A DNA stretch of 64,000 nucleotides from positions 248,001 through 312,000 of the forward strand of contig CAWZYM010000004.1 of the NCBI GenBank assembly GCA_963966185.1, written 5' to 3'. The translations under genes and the position numbers were made by a program. The notes under the pieces are model-generated. The model was not told the origin of the DNA and did no database searches. It saw nothing but the letters and a program-made list of their open reading frames with translations. Within the stretch, counting starts at the first letter, position 1, and every line of letters starts with the position of its first letter. Source of the stretch: Rhabditoides inermis. Taxonomy: Eukaryota; Nematoda; Chromadorea; Rhabditida; Rhabditidae. This document shows positions 27,601 to 40,357 of the stretch, piece by piece.

Positions 27601-30600
27601 TTTAGCAGTTTTCAAGTATGAAAGATTTAACGATTTCTTTTGCGAAATGTTCCAACATCTGAATAACGTTCGATTTTACTCGCAAGCCTTTCTCAGGATC
27701 TGTAAAATCGGCCGCCTGGACGATTTTGCAGATAAATTCCAGAGAGGGCCAGACCCATCTGCAAAATCGTCCGCACGGCCGATTTTACAGCCAGACATGA
27801 CCGTTTCTTTATAGCAAAACATTCGCCGTGCACGGGAATCGAACTCGGGATGAGAGCGTGAGAAACACACAACGATACCACTAGGCCATGAGGACATGTG
27901 CGATAGTTCATGTCATCGATACATGTACACGTATGCACAGCACCGTTGAGATTTTAGACATTAGCGTGCCATGTAAGCTACATCTCTGCCACAGATTATG
28001 ACACTTATGAAAACTTTGAAAACATTTCAAGAAATGTTCATCTCATATTTTTCGCAACATGACATCGCGCAGTCCAGTGAAGACTATCATTCCTCGCGTC
28101 TCACGGGTGTGTCGCAGTGGTGTAGTGGTATAAAATCGCCCCGCTCAATCTCTTGACCCGAGTTCGAGCCCAGCGAGTGGCGATTGTTTTGCTAAGTGAA
28201 GCGGTCATGTCTATCTGCAAAATCGGCCATGCGGCCGATTTTGCAGAAGAGTCTGGCCCTTTCTGCAATTTGTCTGCAAAATCGGCTGCCCGGTCGATTT
28301 TGCAGATTCATGGCCAGCTAACATGCAAAAACATATCGTGTTCAAATAATGTATGATTTTGCAAAATTTCAGCGCATTGAAATTTCTTTTCGAAACATTT
28401 TACACCACTGAATTCTGGAGTGGCCGTCTGGGAGTAATGCTACGGTTTTGCCAAGTTTCTTTGGATTATATTGCCTATTTACATTTATCTTAAATAATAC
28501 GAAAAAGGCATTTGAACCCGACTTACATGGTTCATGGTTCCATGAGATCGTGTTTTACCATTTCTCATCTTAGTTCAGTTGTGCACATTCTCATAAACAT
28601 ACTATGTTACATAACTTATTATTGAACTCAATATTGAGGACGACCACCCCGAATTCACCCCGATGGATCTATGTAACTACTTTATGCCGGTGTTCCAGGA
28701 CGACCACCCGCGTGTGCTGCCGCTGCTGCGCGTGCTCGCCTCTCTGAACGAGATCAACCGCAAGAGGGCGCTCATACCGCTGGAGAACTTCTATGTGGGT
28801 GTTGTGTGTCTCGTCTCCTCGTATTGAAAGTGAGCGCGCCTTTTTAAGATGTGTCCCGGGAACAGGGAGAGGGAGAGGATGAGGGAGAGGGGGAGGAGAG
28901 GGGCTAGGGAGGGAGGAAGGAGAGAGAGGAGAGAGAGATGGCTGTTGCAGGTGGAGGAGCTCGGCGAGAGCTTCGACCTCGCCTCGGACTACGCCTACTG
29001 GCGCATGAGCGTCGGAGAGCAGGTCAGTGGAGGAGGAGTTGAAAAATATAGAATCGCCACGTGATTTGCTTCAAGTGTTTACTATGGGCGCTCGTCTGCA
29101 CTCGAATCGATGTCAGTCGGTATGTCGTATCGTAACGCTCCAGACGATCTCTGGAGCATTTCATCGTTGTGATAAGCAGCGATCGCGTTTTATTGGGGTT
29201 TTATTATATAATTCAAGTAAGTAAGTATCAGTTGTGTGGCGATCAGAGTAGAGATCACAGGATATGGCCGAGGAGTGTGTCAGTTGACTGGTGTGGCTCG
29301 GCTGCCGCCGCAGTCGCCACAGAACCTCGCCCATCCCATGCCACAGAAAAAGGCTTCCGCCGCCGGGCAGCCGTTCTGAAGGATGCGTGTACTTGGTGCA
29401 CGTTTTATGTGCGAGGTGTGAAAATACGAGACTTTCGAAAATACAACGGACAGCCCAAACATCGTTGTTATAATTTCCGTCCGCTAGATTTTCGAAAGTT
29501 TCGGCGAAGCTGTTGAAGACACTTATAAGGTGTGTAACTGAGAGACGGACTCACCACGTTGGGAATGGAATATGCGGGCGCGAGTCGTACACGGATGACT
29601 GCAAGGAGAGCGACGAATCGTAGGGTAGAGTGCATGACAGTCGAGTGAACGAGATGATTGCAACGTATTGCCTATGCGCGCGCGATCGCGCCGGTCGGCA
29701 ATACAACGCGGGACGGACCGTTGCAATGTTGAACCGCGATAACTGGTCGTGCTTTGAAAAGCGGACTCGTGAATTGGGAATTTGTCACTGCGCGCGCTGC
29801 ATTATGCTCGGATCAGTAGCGATCGTGTTTCAAATTGCGACGACTGTGTGGAGAGTAGAGTAGAGATCACAGGATATGCAGTATGACAGTCGCAAAGATT
29901 CACTCACTCACTCACTCACTCCTCGGCCGATTCTCCGTAGATTATCTGGAGCATTGTCGCTCCTTAGCCGGCGAGCATCGTGTGAACCAGTTCTGACCAC
30001 TTGACGCGGTCTTGTGCCATGTCCATAACAGCGTCCATCCACTGCCCATTGCGAGTGTTCCAAGCTCTGCGGAACGAAGTATCCCTCGAGGTAACACTGC
30101 TACCTATTGTGAGCAAGATGGCAGAAGAGTACGTGTTTGGAATGATGGTTGGAGAGGTTGACCGGAAGCTGTCTCCGAATCAGTTCGGATTCCGGAAGGG
30201 AAGGAGCACTGTGGACGCGGTACTGAGTTTCCAGTATGGAATGAGCGAGTGCCTGCAGAGTTGTAAGAGGAAGGCTGCTCGGGCGGTTGCAGTGTTTTTC
30301 GATATTTCGAAAGCATTTGATACGATCCCTCTTGGACATTTGGTGAATGTTCTGAGACATGAATTCAACCTTGCCGATTCGTACCTCAGATTGATAAAAG
30401 ATTATCTGTCTAACAGGAGGATGCGAGTGCGAGTGAACAGAAGGAGGTTGTGAGTGGAGTGCCGCAGGGAAGTATCCTCGGACCACTTCTATTCAATTGT
30501 TATGTGAATCGTGTGGGGTCGATACAATTGAATGAAGGGGCGCGCATTGTGCAATACGCCGACGATACGGTGTATGTCTCTCGGTATCTCACCGATGGAG

Positions 30601-33600
30601 ACAAGGAAAATGCACAAGAAGACGTGGATAAACTGAGTGGGCTCTTCTCAGAGATGGGAATGAAGCTGAATGCGGGAAAGTGCAAGGTGATTCGAATGGG
30701 AGTGTATGAGAAGGAACCAGATTTCGAGGTGAATCTGCACATTGGTGGAACAGAGCTCGAGTGCACTAACAAGTACAAGTATCTCGGAGTGGCAATTGAT
30801 CCTCTGATGAATTTCAGTGGTCACGTGGCTGAGAGAGTGACGAAGGCTCGCCAAGCTATTGGTGCTTTGGTGCGAACTATGAGGAAGTGGGCTCCTCGAA
30901 GCGCGTTCGAGAAAGTGTACAAGGCATGTATTGAGCCAGGACTGCTATATGCAGCAGAAGGATGGTTTCCTGCAAACAGGACGGACAGGGCAAGACTCGA
31001 AAGAGTGAATGTGCATGCAGCGAGGCTGGTGCAGAATAATTTCAAGTCATCGGATGAGCGGGTGCTAGAGAAGGCCAAATGGAATACGGTAAAGAAGACC
31101 GTGAACGAGAGAAGGAGGGTGCTCATGTGGAATTATGTGCACGGAGTGCGAGCCCCTCCAGATGGAATGCTGGTCCTGGTATCGGACAGCGGAGTGAGAA
31201 GAACAGCACGCGGCGGCCACTCACTGAGAGTGATGGAGCCTGTGGTGACAAGTGCGAGACTGCACGACTACCCGGTGAACGAGTTGAGAAGGCTTTGGAA
31301 TGCCCTACCGGAGAAGGCTGTATTGGAGGAGACCAAACAGTCGTTCAAGCGTGCTGTCAAGAATCTGTGAATTGTGACCGTCGGAGACGGTGTTTTATCT
31401 TACTAATAGTTGTCTTTTATCGACTAGCGTGCTTATATAGCACGTTAGTTGAACTAATCTAGTTCTCACAGTCGTTATAATCCAAGGCTCTGTCTTGTTT
31501 TCGGCTGAGAACAATTGGTACGGCTATATCCTTGTTACTCTCTATGAGTAGTGAGATAAACGCAATACCAACAATAAAAAAAAGGTAACCTTGGCGCGCA
31601 CGGCAGGCGTGGGCCCGACATCTTCCTTCAGCTTCTCGTCCCATGTGGCGCGTTTCCTTCCTGGGCCTCGTCTCCATTCCGGCGGCGGTAGTGTGAGCGC
31701 AGCTTGCTTCACAATCCGATGGTCTTCTCGTCGCAGCACGTGTCCCAAGAGACGAACTCTCGTTGCCGCCACTTGCCGCGAGGGGGTGGGCAGCTTGGAC
31801 ATTTTGCGCAGGAGACGGGAGTAGATGTTGTTTACATCCCGATACAACTGCGAGTTGTGGCGACGGTTTGGGTAGAAGTAGCCTAACATCCGGTCCAAGA
31901 ATTTGCGTTCCGCCGTATCCAGCTTCTCCTCGAGCTTCTTATTGAGAGCCCAAGTACCGGATCCGTAGAGCATCGGGTCGGATGGCGGTGAGGTAGATCC
32001 GCAGCTTGACGTGATTGGCGACGCTCGATCTCCACAAAAACTTTCCAGCGAATTGAACGCGGAGCAGGCTTGGGCGATTCGCGCCTCCACATCCTTAGTA
32101 AGGTCGGCGTCGCTGCTAATCCACGAACCGAGGTAGCGGAAGTTGGTGGTCTGCGCGATCTTCTCTCCATTGACAGTGAACTCCTCCTTTACTCCTCGCG
32201 GGATGGTCATCGACTCGCACTTGTCCGGCCTGAGGGTCAGACCGTACGAGGCAGCGAGGAGACTGAGACGGTCGACAGCTTTCTGCAGGTTAACAGGGTC
32301 TTCTCCAAGCAGAGCGATGTCATCCGCGTAGTCGAGGTCGGTGACTTTCCTTCCTGTCGGGTGCAGCTCCACTCCTCCTCCACACTCCTCCACAACACGT
32401 CGCATCACGTCGTCGATGACATAGTTGAACAGAAGCGGGCCGCAGACGGATCCTTGGCGCACTCCAGTCCGGACGGCGAACTGCTGTGTGATTCCGCAAG
32501 GAGTGCGGACAGCGGCAGTAGTACGGCTGTACAGGTCTCGTAGAATGTCGACTAGCGGGGCTGGTACTCCGTCGGCGCGCACCGCATCGAAGAGGCGGTC
32601 TCGATCGGGACTGTCGAATGCTGCCCGGAAGTCGAGAAAGATGATGTAAGTCGGCTTCTTGAATCGGGCACGCAGCTCGACGATCCGTCTCAGAGAGAAG
32701 ACGGCGTCGATGGTAGACCTTCCTGGGCGGAATCCGTGCTGCTCGTCTCGGGCGGTCTTCTCGCGGTGCTCCACAATGCGAAGTAGCAGCAGACGCTCCA
32801 CCAGCTTGTAGCACACGCGGATCAAGGAGATACCACGGTAGTTGGCTGGGTCGGTGGGGCTGCCCTTCTTCAGCAACGGGACGATGATGGCGTTTCTCCA
32901 CGAGTCAGGCACCTCCTTCCTCTCCCAGATGTTGACGATCAGCCGATGCAGCTTACGGATCCCAAAGGCGGGCAGAGCCTTCATCATCTCCGGAGTGAGG
33001 TCGTCGTCTCCGGCAGCCTTCCCATTCATCAGCTTCTTCATGCACACAAGCAGCTCCTCCATGGTTGGCGGCTCCGTCCTGCAGTTGTAGTCAGAACGGG
33101 CGGTGTGTGGCAGGGCGGGATCAGACGGGCACGGCTGGTTGAGTAGGCGGTCGAAGTGACCAGCCCACACCGCGCACGCTGCTTCCCCGGTGACGAGTGA
33201 CACGCCGTCAGAGATGACGGGCGTCGTCCTGCTCCACTTCCCGCTGTACCGCTTCAACAGGAAGAATGCCGTGCGGGCATCCTGCCTTTCCCAAGCGTCC
33301 TCGAACTCCTTGCTCCTCCTCATCCATTCCTCCTCCCACTGCTCCTTCCGAATCCTCCGCAGCTCCGCTTTGAGTTGACGGTAGGCCTTCAGCTTTCCTC
33401 TCTGCTTCGCCAGCAGCATGCTCGCGTAGCACAAGGATTCCTTCACTGACGCTCCATCGTGCTTCTTCTCCACCTTCAGAGTTGGAATCGCCTCCTTGGC
33501 TGCCTGCTGAACTGCAGCCGTCCACGAGTCAGCATCTGTCTCTCCTTTCTTCTGCCTCTCCTGCAGATTCTTCTCCACTATCCCTCGGTAGTCCGCGCGC

Positions 33601-36600
33601 ACGTCACCATCCGTGATCAGCAGGCGAGAGTCGAGGCGGGGCGGTCTCTTCTGGTAGAACGAGCGACGGCGCGTTCCGGATCCGCTCACGACAAGAACCA
33701 CGGGGATGTTATCCGAGTCGTATTTGAAGTCCGGCAGGCTCTTGCTGGAGAGGACGGCGCCGGCCTGGCTCTTCTTGACGAGCAGGTAGTCGATCTGGTG
33801 CGGCCTCCCGATACAGTTCTTCCTCCAGGTTGCGCGCTGCCAGGGACGGTTGCGCTTCCAGGCCGACGCGACGATAAGGTCGTAGCTCTCCAGCAAATCC
33901 ACTATCCGCTGACCGTTGTCGCTTGTGCAGTCGGCAGCACGCCTCCACCTGCCCATTGCTGGGCTGGCGTCGGCAGCCACGCGGCTGTTCGAGTCAAGCC
34001 CGAGGACGAGCTCTGACTTGCCGGCCGATCTCACAATCTTGGCCAGCTCGTCAAAGAACTTGTCCTTCTCCACCTCCTCGGCATCCTCGGTTGGCGCATG
34101 CGCCGACACGATGCGGGTCTTCTTTCCTCGTACTTCTGCATCCACGTAGATGAGTCGGGGCGAGAGAGGGTTGATGGCGAGCACGTTGACGTTGGCAGAG
34201 GTGGAGATGGCGACAGTCACCCCGCACACCGCCCTGGAAGTGGGCAGTGCGCTGTAGTACTTGTACCGCAAGGAATCGCAGCACGTCCGGTCGATTCGGG
34301 TCTCCTGTAGCATCGCAACGTCCACTCCGTGCCGCTCGAGCTCCTCCGAGAGCAGGCTCCGGTCTGCAAAGCTTCTGGCAGAACGGACATTGTAGGACAT
34401 GTAACGGGTCCTGGTTCTTTGCGATGATCGCATAGTCGGTATGTTGGGCATAATGCCTGTCGTATTGTCGAAGGGTGACAATTCCTTGACTCGAAAGTAG
34501 TCAACACTTGAACTTAGCAGTCTGTATGCACAGGCAAACAGACTCCCGGGGGGCACGACGTGGACGTGAGTCAATCAATCAATCAATCGTTTATCCGGAA
34601 TCGTTATATCTGAATATGACAACACAATCATAATGAAATGAAGCATACAGTAGTGCCTAAGATGCTAGATACATAATAGGCTAACGCCGGGGAAAGACAG
34701 GTCGGCTGACAAGGTTAGTGGTGGGAAGACGATACTTGACCGATAATCGTTCCTGGACCATTAGAGCACCATTCTTGACGTGAAGAGCTCCGGGTGGTCC
34801 TTTGCTTCCATGCCAATTAGTATCTCCTCGCGCCATAGCTGCTTCCACATGAGGCTACTTCCCGCCGCCTCACTGGTTACTCGGGAAGGATTCTTGTCGA
34901 TGACCGATCATTCGGCGGCGGCGGTGGGGCGAAATGAGGACCCGACCGCACGCCGCGGGGAAAAGAAGAAGAATACGAAAGAATGGACGTGAGTGTTGAC
35001 AATTTCTACCCCCTGTCAAATGAGTTGTCGAAATCTCTGAGTTGAAAAAAGGTAGATTAATTTATCAAAAGTGAACCTATTCCCTGCGGCCACCTTCTCC
35101 ACGCATACACTCGTCGTACGATTCGCAGAACTTGGAGAATCCAACCGTACACAGAATCTTTTCCATCAAAGCACACTCGCGACGCTGCAAGCGGATATAT
35201 TTCGACTGGTAGATGTGCGACGCACCTACTTTCGAAGCGGCATTGATTTGTGTGACGAGAAGGAGAAGGAGGAGAAGAAGAATATGGGTGCGCATCTTGT
35301 GTTGGTTGTGAAGCAATTGCCACTCATGTCAGCTTTCGCATATAAATTTGTATTCAGTACGTACAGTCGATTTTCATGCTTGGTGTTTCGCGAAGAACGT
35401 GAATCGATAACAGCGTTTATTCTAGCTCTTATTGTAGTTGTAGACGAGCATTAGATGGGAACACATATGTTGACGTGCTGGTTCATGATGGGCTTCTGTC
35501 CCGGTGGGCACCACGGCGGAAGGTGCATGATCTAGAATGAGAACGGTCTCGATCGCATCAATACTAATAAACAAAAAAACGCAGCAATACTGAAGAAGAG
35601 TACGTAAACTACGCACACGTTCGGTTGCGATTCACCAGACCGAATGTGTGTTTCTACCGGCCGGGATCATCATCAATGCTTTTATTCGGTGTCGTATTTC
35701 ATGATCATATGTTTAGAAAGCATATCCATCGCCCTGGTTTTATCATCAATGATGAACCAGTAATCAAAGGTGCGGTCAGTCTCTTAGGAATCGATTCCGA
35801 AGTGTTTCGAAGGGATCGCAAGGCATTCGGGAGTGTTTGGGATTGTTCGGGAGTGTTCTGATGTGCATACCGATTCGCAGCGCGGACATTCTTGCTCGTC
35901 GCAGTGAGTGTTGACCTCGTGGTGTCCGAACGGGCACCGGAGAGATGCGGATGCGGCAACGAGGCCGAGGAGAAGAAGCAGGCTGCGCAGCGACATCAAT
36001 GGCAGTGGATGAGACAAGCAACCGCGCTCTGCTCATTACAATTCAGTGTCTTATTCAGCACACGACGTCTTGTTCAACCAGTGGTGTTGCATTGCATTTC
36101 ATCAGTTGATGTTTTATTTATTTTTGTTTTTTAAAGCAAGATTTGATTGCGAATATGGGCTTAGAAATGTGCATACACATAGTGAGAAATACCTTACAAT
36201 AGTCAGTTCCACCATTCCACCCCTCTCCATCACATTTGAAAATTCCGCTTGCGCAAAACTTCGCGTTTCTTATTTTTCGCGCTGATTCCCATCCACTGTA
36301 TTTGAGGTTATTTGTTATCGTTACAACACCCCACGAGAGACGAGAGTACAGAGTCAGAAAATGCAATTTATTGGTTCGGTAGTATTTTACTGGTTGCCGA
36401 AGTTGAAGTACCCTCCGGTTCCCTGGGGCCATTCCTGGACCGGGGGCTGCGATTTGAATAGCTTGGAACAGTTGCACGGTCCTTTCTGCGTTATGCACCG
36501 CGCCATCTCGGCCTCCGTACAAACCTACAACGAATGCCATCAGCACTGAGCCGTTGATGTGCTGAGTCTGGCGTTGATATCGTCCTGACCGAAACTAACC

Positions 36601-38661
36601 TCAATCTTGAAGTGTCCTCCAGTTCCTTGGGGCCATTCCTGGACCGGGGGCTGCGACTTGAATAGCTTGGGACAGTTGCACGGTCCTTTCTGCGTTATGC
36701 ACCGCGCCATCTCGGCCTCCGTACAAACCTACAACGAATGCCATCAGCACTGAGCCGTTGATGTGCTGAGTCTGACGTTGATATCGTCTTGACCGAAACT
36801 AACCTCAGTCTTGAAGTGTCCTCCAGTTCCTTGGGGCCATTCCTGGACTGGGGGCTGCGACTTGAATAGCTTGGGACAGTTGCACGGTCCTTTCTGCGTT
36901 ATGCACCGCGCCATCTCGGCCTCCGTACAAACCTACAACGAATGCCATCAGCACTGAGCCGTTGATGTGCTGAGTCTGACGTTGATATCGTCCTGACCGA
37001 AACTAACCTCAGTCTTGAAGTGTCCTCCAGTTCCTTGGGGCCATTCCTGGACCGGGGGCTGCGACTTGAATAGCTTGGGACAGTTGCACGGTCCTTTCTG
37101 CGTTATGCACCGCGCCATCTCGGCCTCCGTACAAACCTACAACGAATGCCATCAGCACTGAGCCGTTGATGTGCTGAGTCTGACGTTGATATCGTCCTGA
37201 CCGAAACTAACCTCAGTTTTGAAGTGTCCTCCGGTTCCTTGGGGCCATTCCTGGACCGGGGGCTGCGACTTGAACGGACCCCAACAACGGCACAGTTCAT
37301 TCGGAGCATATTGGCAAATGTCCAGTTCCGCGGGTGTACATCCCTACAAACATTGCATTGGAGAGAAGACATCTTCCATTCTTCCAATCTACTTTACCAC
37401 CAATACTCATCATCACTACACCTGTGATAGATATTGATGGAAACGTTGATATCAGCGTGAACCTACCATGCTGGTTTTGAAGTGTGCTCCGGATCCTCCA
37501 TACTACTCTACCATCAATTCTCATCAACGCTAGTGATAGTTTATAGACATTGATGGTTACGTTGATATCAGTATGAACCAACGTTAAGAATGGTACTCTA
37601 ATGGTCCAGGAATGATTATCGATCAAGTATCGTCTTCCCACCACTAACCTCGTCAGCCAACCTGTCTTTCCCCGGCGTTAGCCTATGTATCTAGTATCTT
37701 AGGCACTACTGTATGCATCATATCGTCATGATTGTGTTGTCATATTCAGATATAACGATTCCGGATAAACAATTTGAATTTTGAATTTGAATGAACCAAC
37801 CATGCGGTCGAAGCGTCCCTGCGCGGCAACAGTGCTGACCGCAGCCGCGACTACGATTGCGACGAGAATACGCATCCTTGTGCTGTCTACAGCCATTCGT
37901 CGCCTCTCCCATCGCTATAAACCCTCTCCCATCGCTCCGTAATGGTCCTTCGATCTCCGAAAAGGCTCATTGAGATTCGTTTAATCAAGAAGGCGCGTAT
38001 GGAATTCAAATTGCGAATTTCGTGATCGATTGTGTGTTCGGGTTTGGTGTGATGAGGAAATTGGTTTGGTACTAGTAGGTGAAGTAAACTCGATGGTTGT
38101 GTGGTGGTGAAATCACCAAAAGTGTTTGCAGAAGGCGTTCCACTGGGCCGACTATCCGTTCATCATGAATGGAATGGCCAAGGGCGAGCTGCTGTCGGTG
38201 GAGGCGAAAATAAAGATGCAGGTAGGTGAGAGAGAGAAAGGGAAAGAGAGAGACAGAGATAGATGATGGATTGCAGGAGTCTATCGAGTCGGGCACGCTG
38301 AATCTGTTCGGTATGAATCTGCTCGTCGAAGAGCCCTACTTCAACCTCACCGTCAGGAGGTGGGTGGGAGGAAGGAAGGAAGGGAGGGGGAGAGAGGGAG
38401 AGATATAGAGGGAGAGCAGAGAGTGAGAGAGAGGGGGAGAGAGGAGAGAGAGAAGGGAAAGAGGGTGAGAGGGAGAGGGAGGGTGGAGAGAGAGGAGGTA
38501 GGGAGAGGGAGGGAGAGAGGGGGGAGAGGGAGAAGAAGAAGAGAGAGAGAGATCTTTCAGGCAGCACATTGTCAACGACACGATCGCCCATCTGCACACG
38601 GCGGCCACCCGCGCCAACATGTTCAGCAAGCCGCTTCGTGTCACGTTCATGGGAGAGGTGA

Positions 38662-38697
<36 letters not shown>

Positions 38698-38721
38698 CTC
38701 TCTCTCTCTCTTTCTCTCTTT

Positions 38722-38767
<46 letters not shown>

Positions 38768-40320
38768 TTCTTCTCTCATTCTCTTCTCTCTTTCTTCTCT
38801 CTCTCTCTTCTCTCTTCTCTTTTTCTTTTCTCTCTCTCTTCTCTCTTTCTCTCTTTCTCTCTTTCTCTCTCTTCTCTCTTTCTCTCTTTCTCTCTTTCTC
38901 TCTTTCTCTCTTTCTCTCTTTCTTTCTCTCTCTCTGTCTCTTTCTCTCTCTCTCCACTTCATCTCTTCTCACAGGAGGGAGAGGACGCGGGCGGTGTCCG
39001 GAAGGAGTTCTTCATGCTGCTGTTCCAGGAGCTGCTCAAGCCGGAGTCAGTGGGAACTTAATTAGACTGGTTGTCCGGAGTGACTTTCCGGAGGCTGTCA
39101 CGTGACACTCGTAGTTTATGAGCGTTTTTATCAGCAGATTCAAGTTATACAACCTAGCCGATATGGGGGCTGACCTAAGTACTCGAGTACAATCATACTT
39201 ACAAGGGGTCCGCATTGCAGCTGCTTACATAGAGGGAAGAAGAGAGAGAGAGAGAGGAAGAGAGAGAGGGGGAGAGAGAAAGAGAAAAAGAGAGAGAGAT
39301 CGGTCGTTGCAGCTTTGGCATGTTTGTGGAGAACGACGAGTCTCACCTGGTGTGGTTTTCGGGCGCGCCCGGCGAGGAGACGTCGTACACGGTGGTGGGG
39401 CTGCTGTGCGGACTGGCCGTGTACAATCAGGTGGGGGTGAAGTATCGAGACAAGATTAAAACAAACGGGCGGCGCTGGGCGCCACCCCTAATTCGGAATC
39501 GCTCATAAGAATCTCGGATGGTCGTAGGTTGTTGCGCAGAAAGTGAGATGGGAGAAGGAAAATGGAAAGCCACGACGATGCTTCACATGAAATCGAGATC
39601 ATGATTAAACTTTTATTCGGAATCGCGCTACCTTAGATGGTCGTAGGTTTTTTGTTGTTGAATTTTCTTGCTCCGAAAATGAGGGAGAAGGAAGTTGCAA
39701 TCACCAAGGTGCTTCACGCATGATATCAGAAGTTGACGTGATTGAAAAGGCTGACCGATCTTCACACGTGCTGCCTGTGAACAGTGACAAGAGATCGAGA
39801 TCAAAATCTAGATCTAATGTTTATTCTGAATCGCAAAATTGGTCGTGACACCAACGAAACGAAATCACTATGGAACCTCAGATGGTCGTAGGTTTTTGCG
39901 CAGAAAATTGGATGGGAGAAGGAAGGAAGGGGAGAGGAGTGCATTTCAGGTGCTCGTCGCGTTCCCCTTCCCCGTGGCGCTCTACAAGGTGAGTGGGATG
40001 ATTAAGTGTCTGGTGATCTGGGGCAGGAGAAGGTGGGGAACCTAGAGAACGTTACCGCAACACAACCCGACCCTTGTGTCGCGAAGTTTGTCGATGAGAC
40101 TGCCTGACGACACCTGACCAACGGTTGGAAATGGATATTGTGTTTCGAAGTGTTTATAGTGGTAATGACCAAACCCAAACACCAGAAATCCAACGTGTTT
40201 CAGATGCTGCTGGATCAGGAGCCGACGCTGGACGATGTGTGCGAGCTGTCGCCCACCGAGGGACGGAGCCTCCAGCAGCTGCTCGATTATGAGGGTGAGG
40301 AGGGAGGGAGAGGGGGAAGA

Positions 40321-40357
<37 letters not shown>

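Noticed and set aside
36387..37343. Possible CRISPR-like or satellite array
   Set aside because: The 204-bp spacing is exon plus intron of a eukaryotic gene with splice sites and matched phases, not short repeats with spacers.
38163..39065. ORFs of 100-270 codons rich in Arg/Glu or Ser/Leu
   Set aside because: Translations of GA/CT microsatellites; coding exons of HERC are embedded in a different, shorter pattern.
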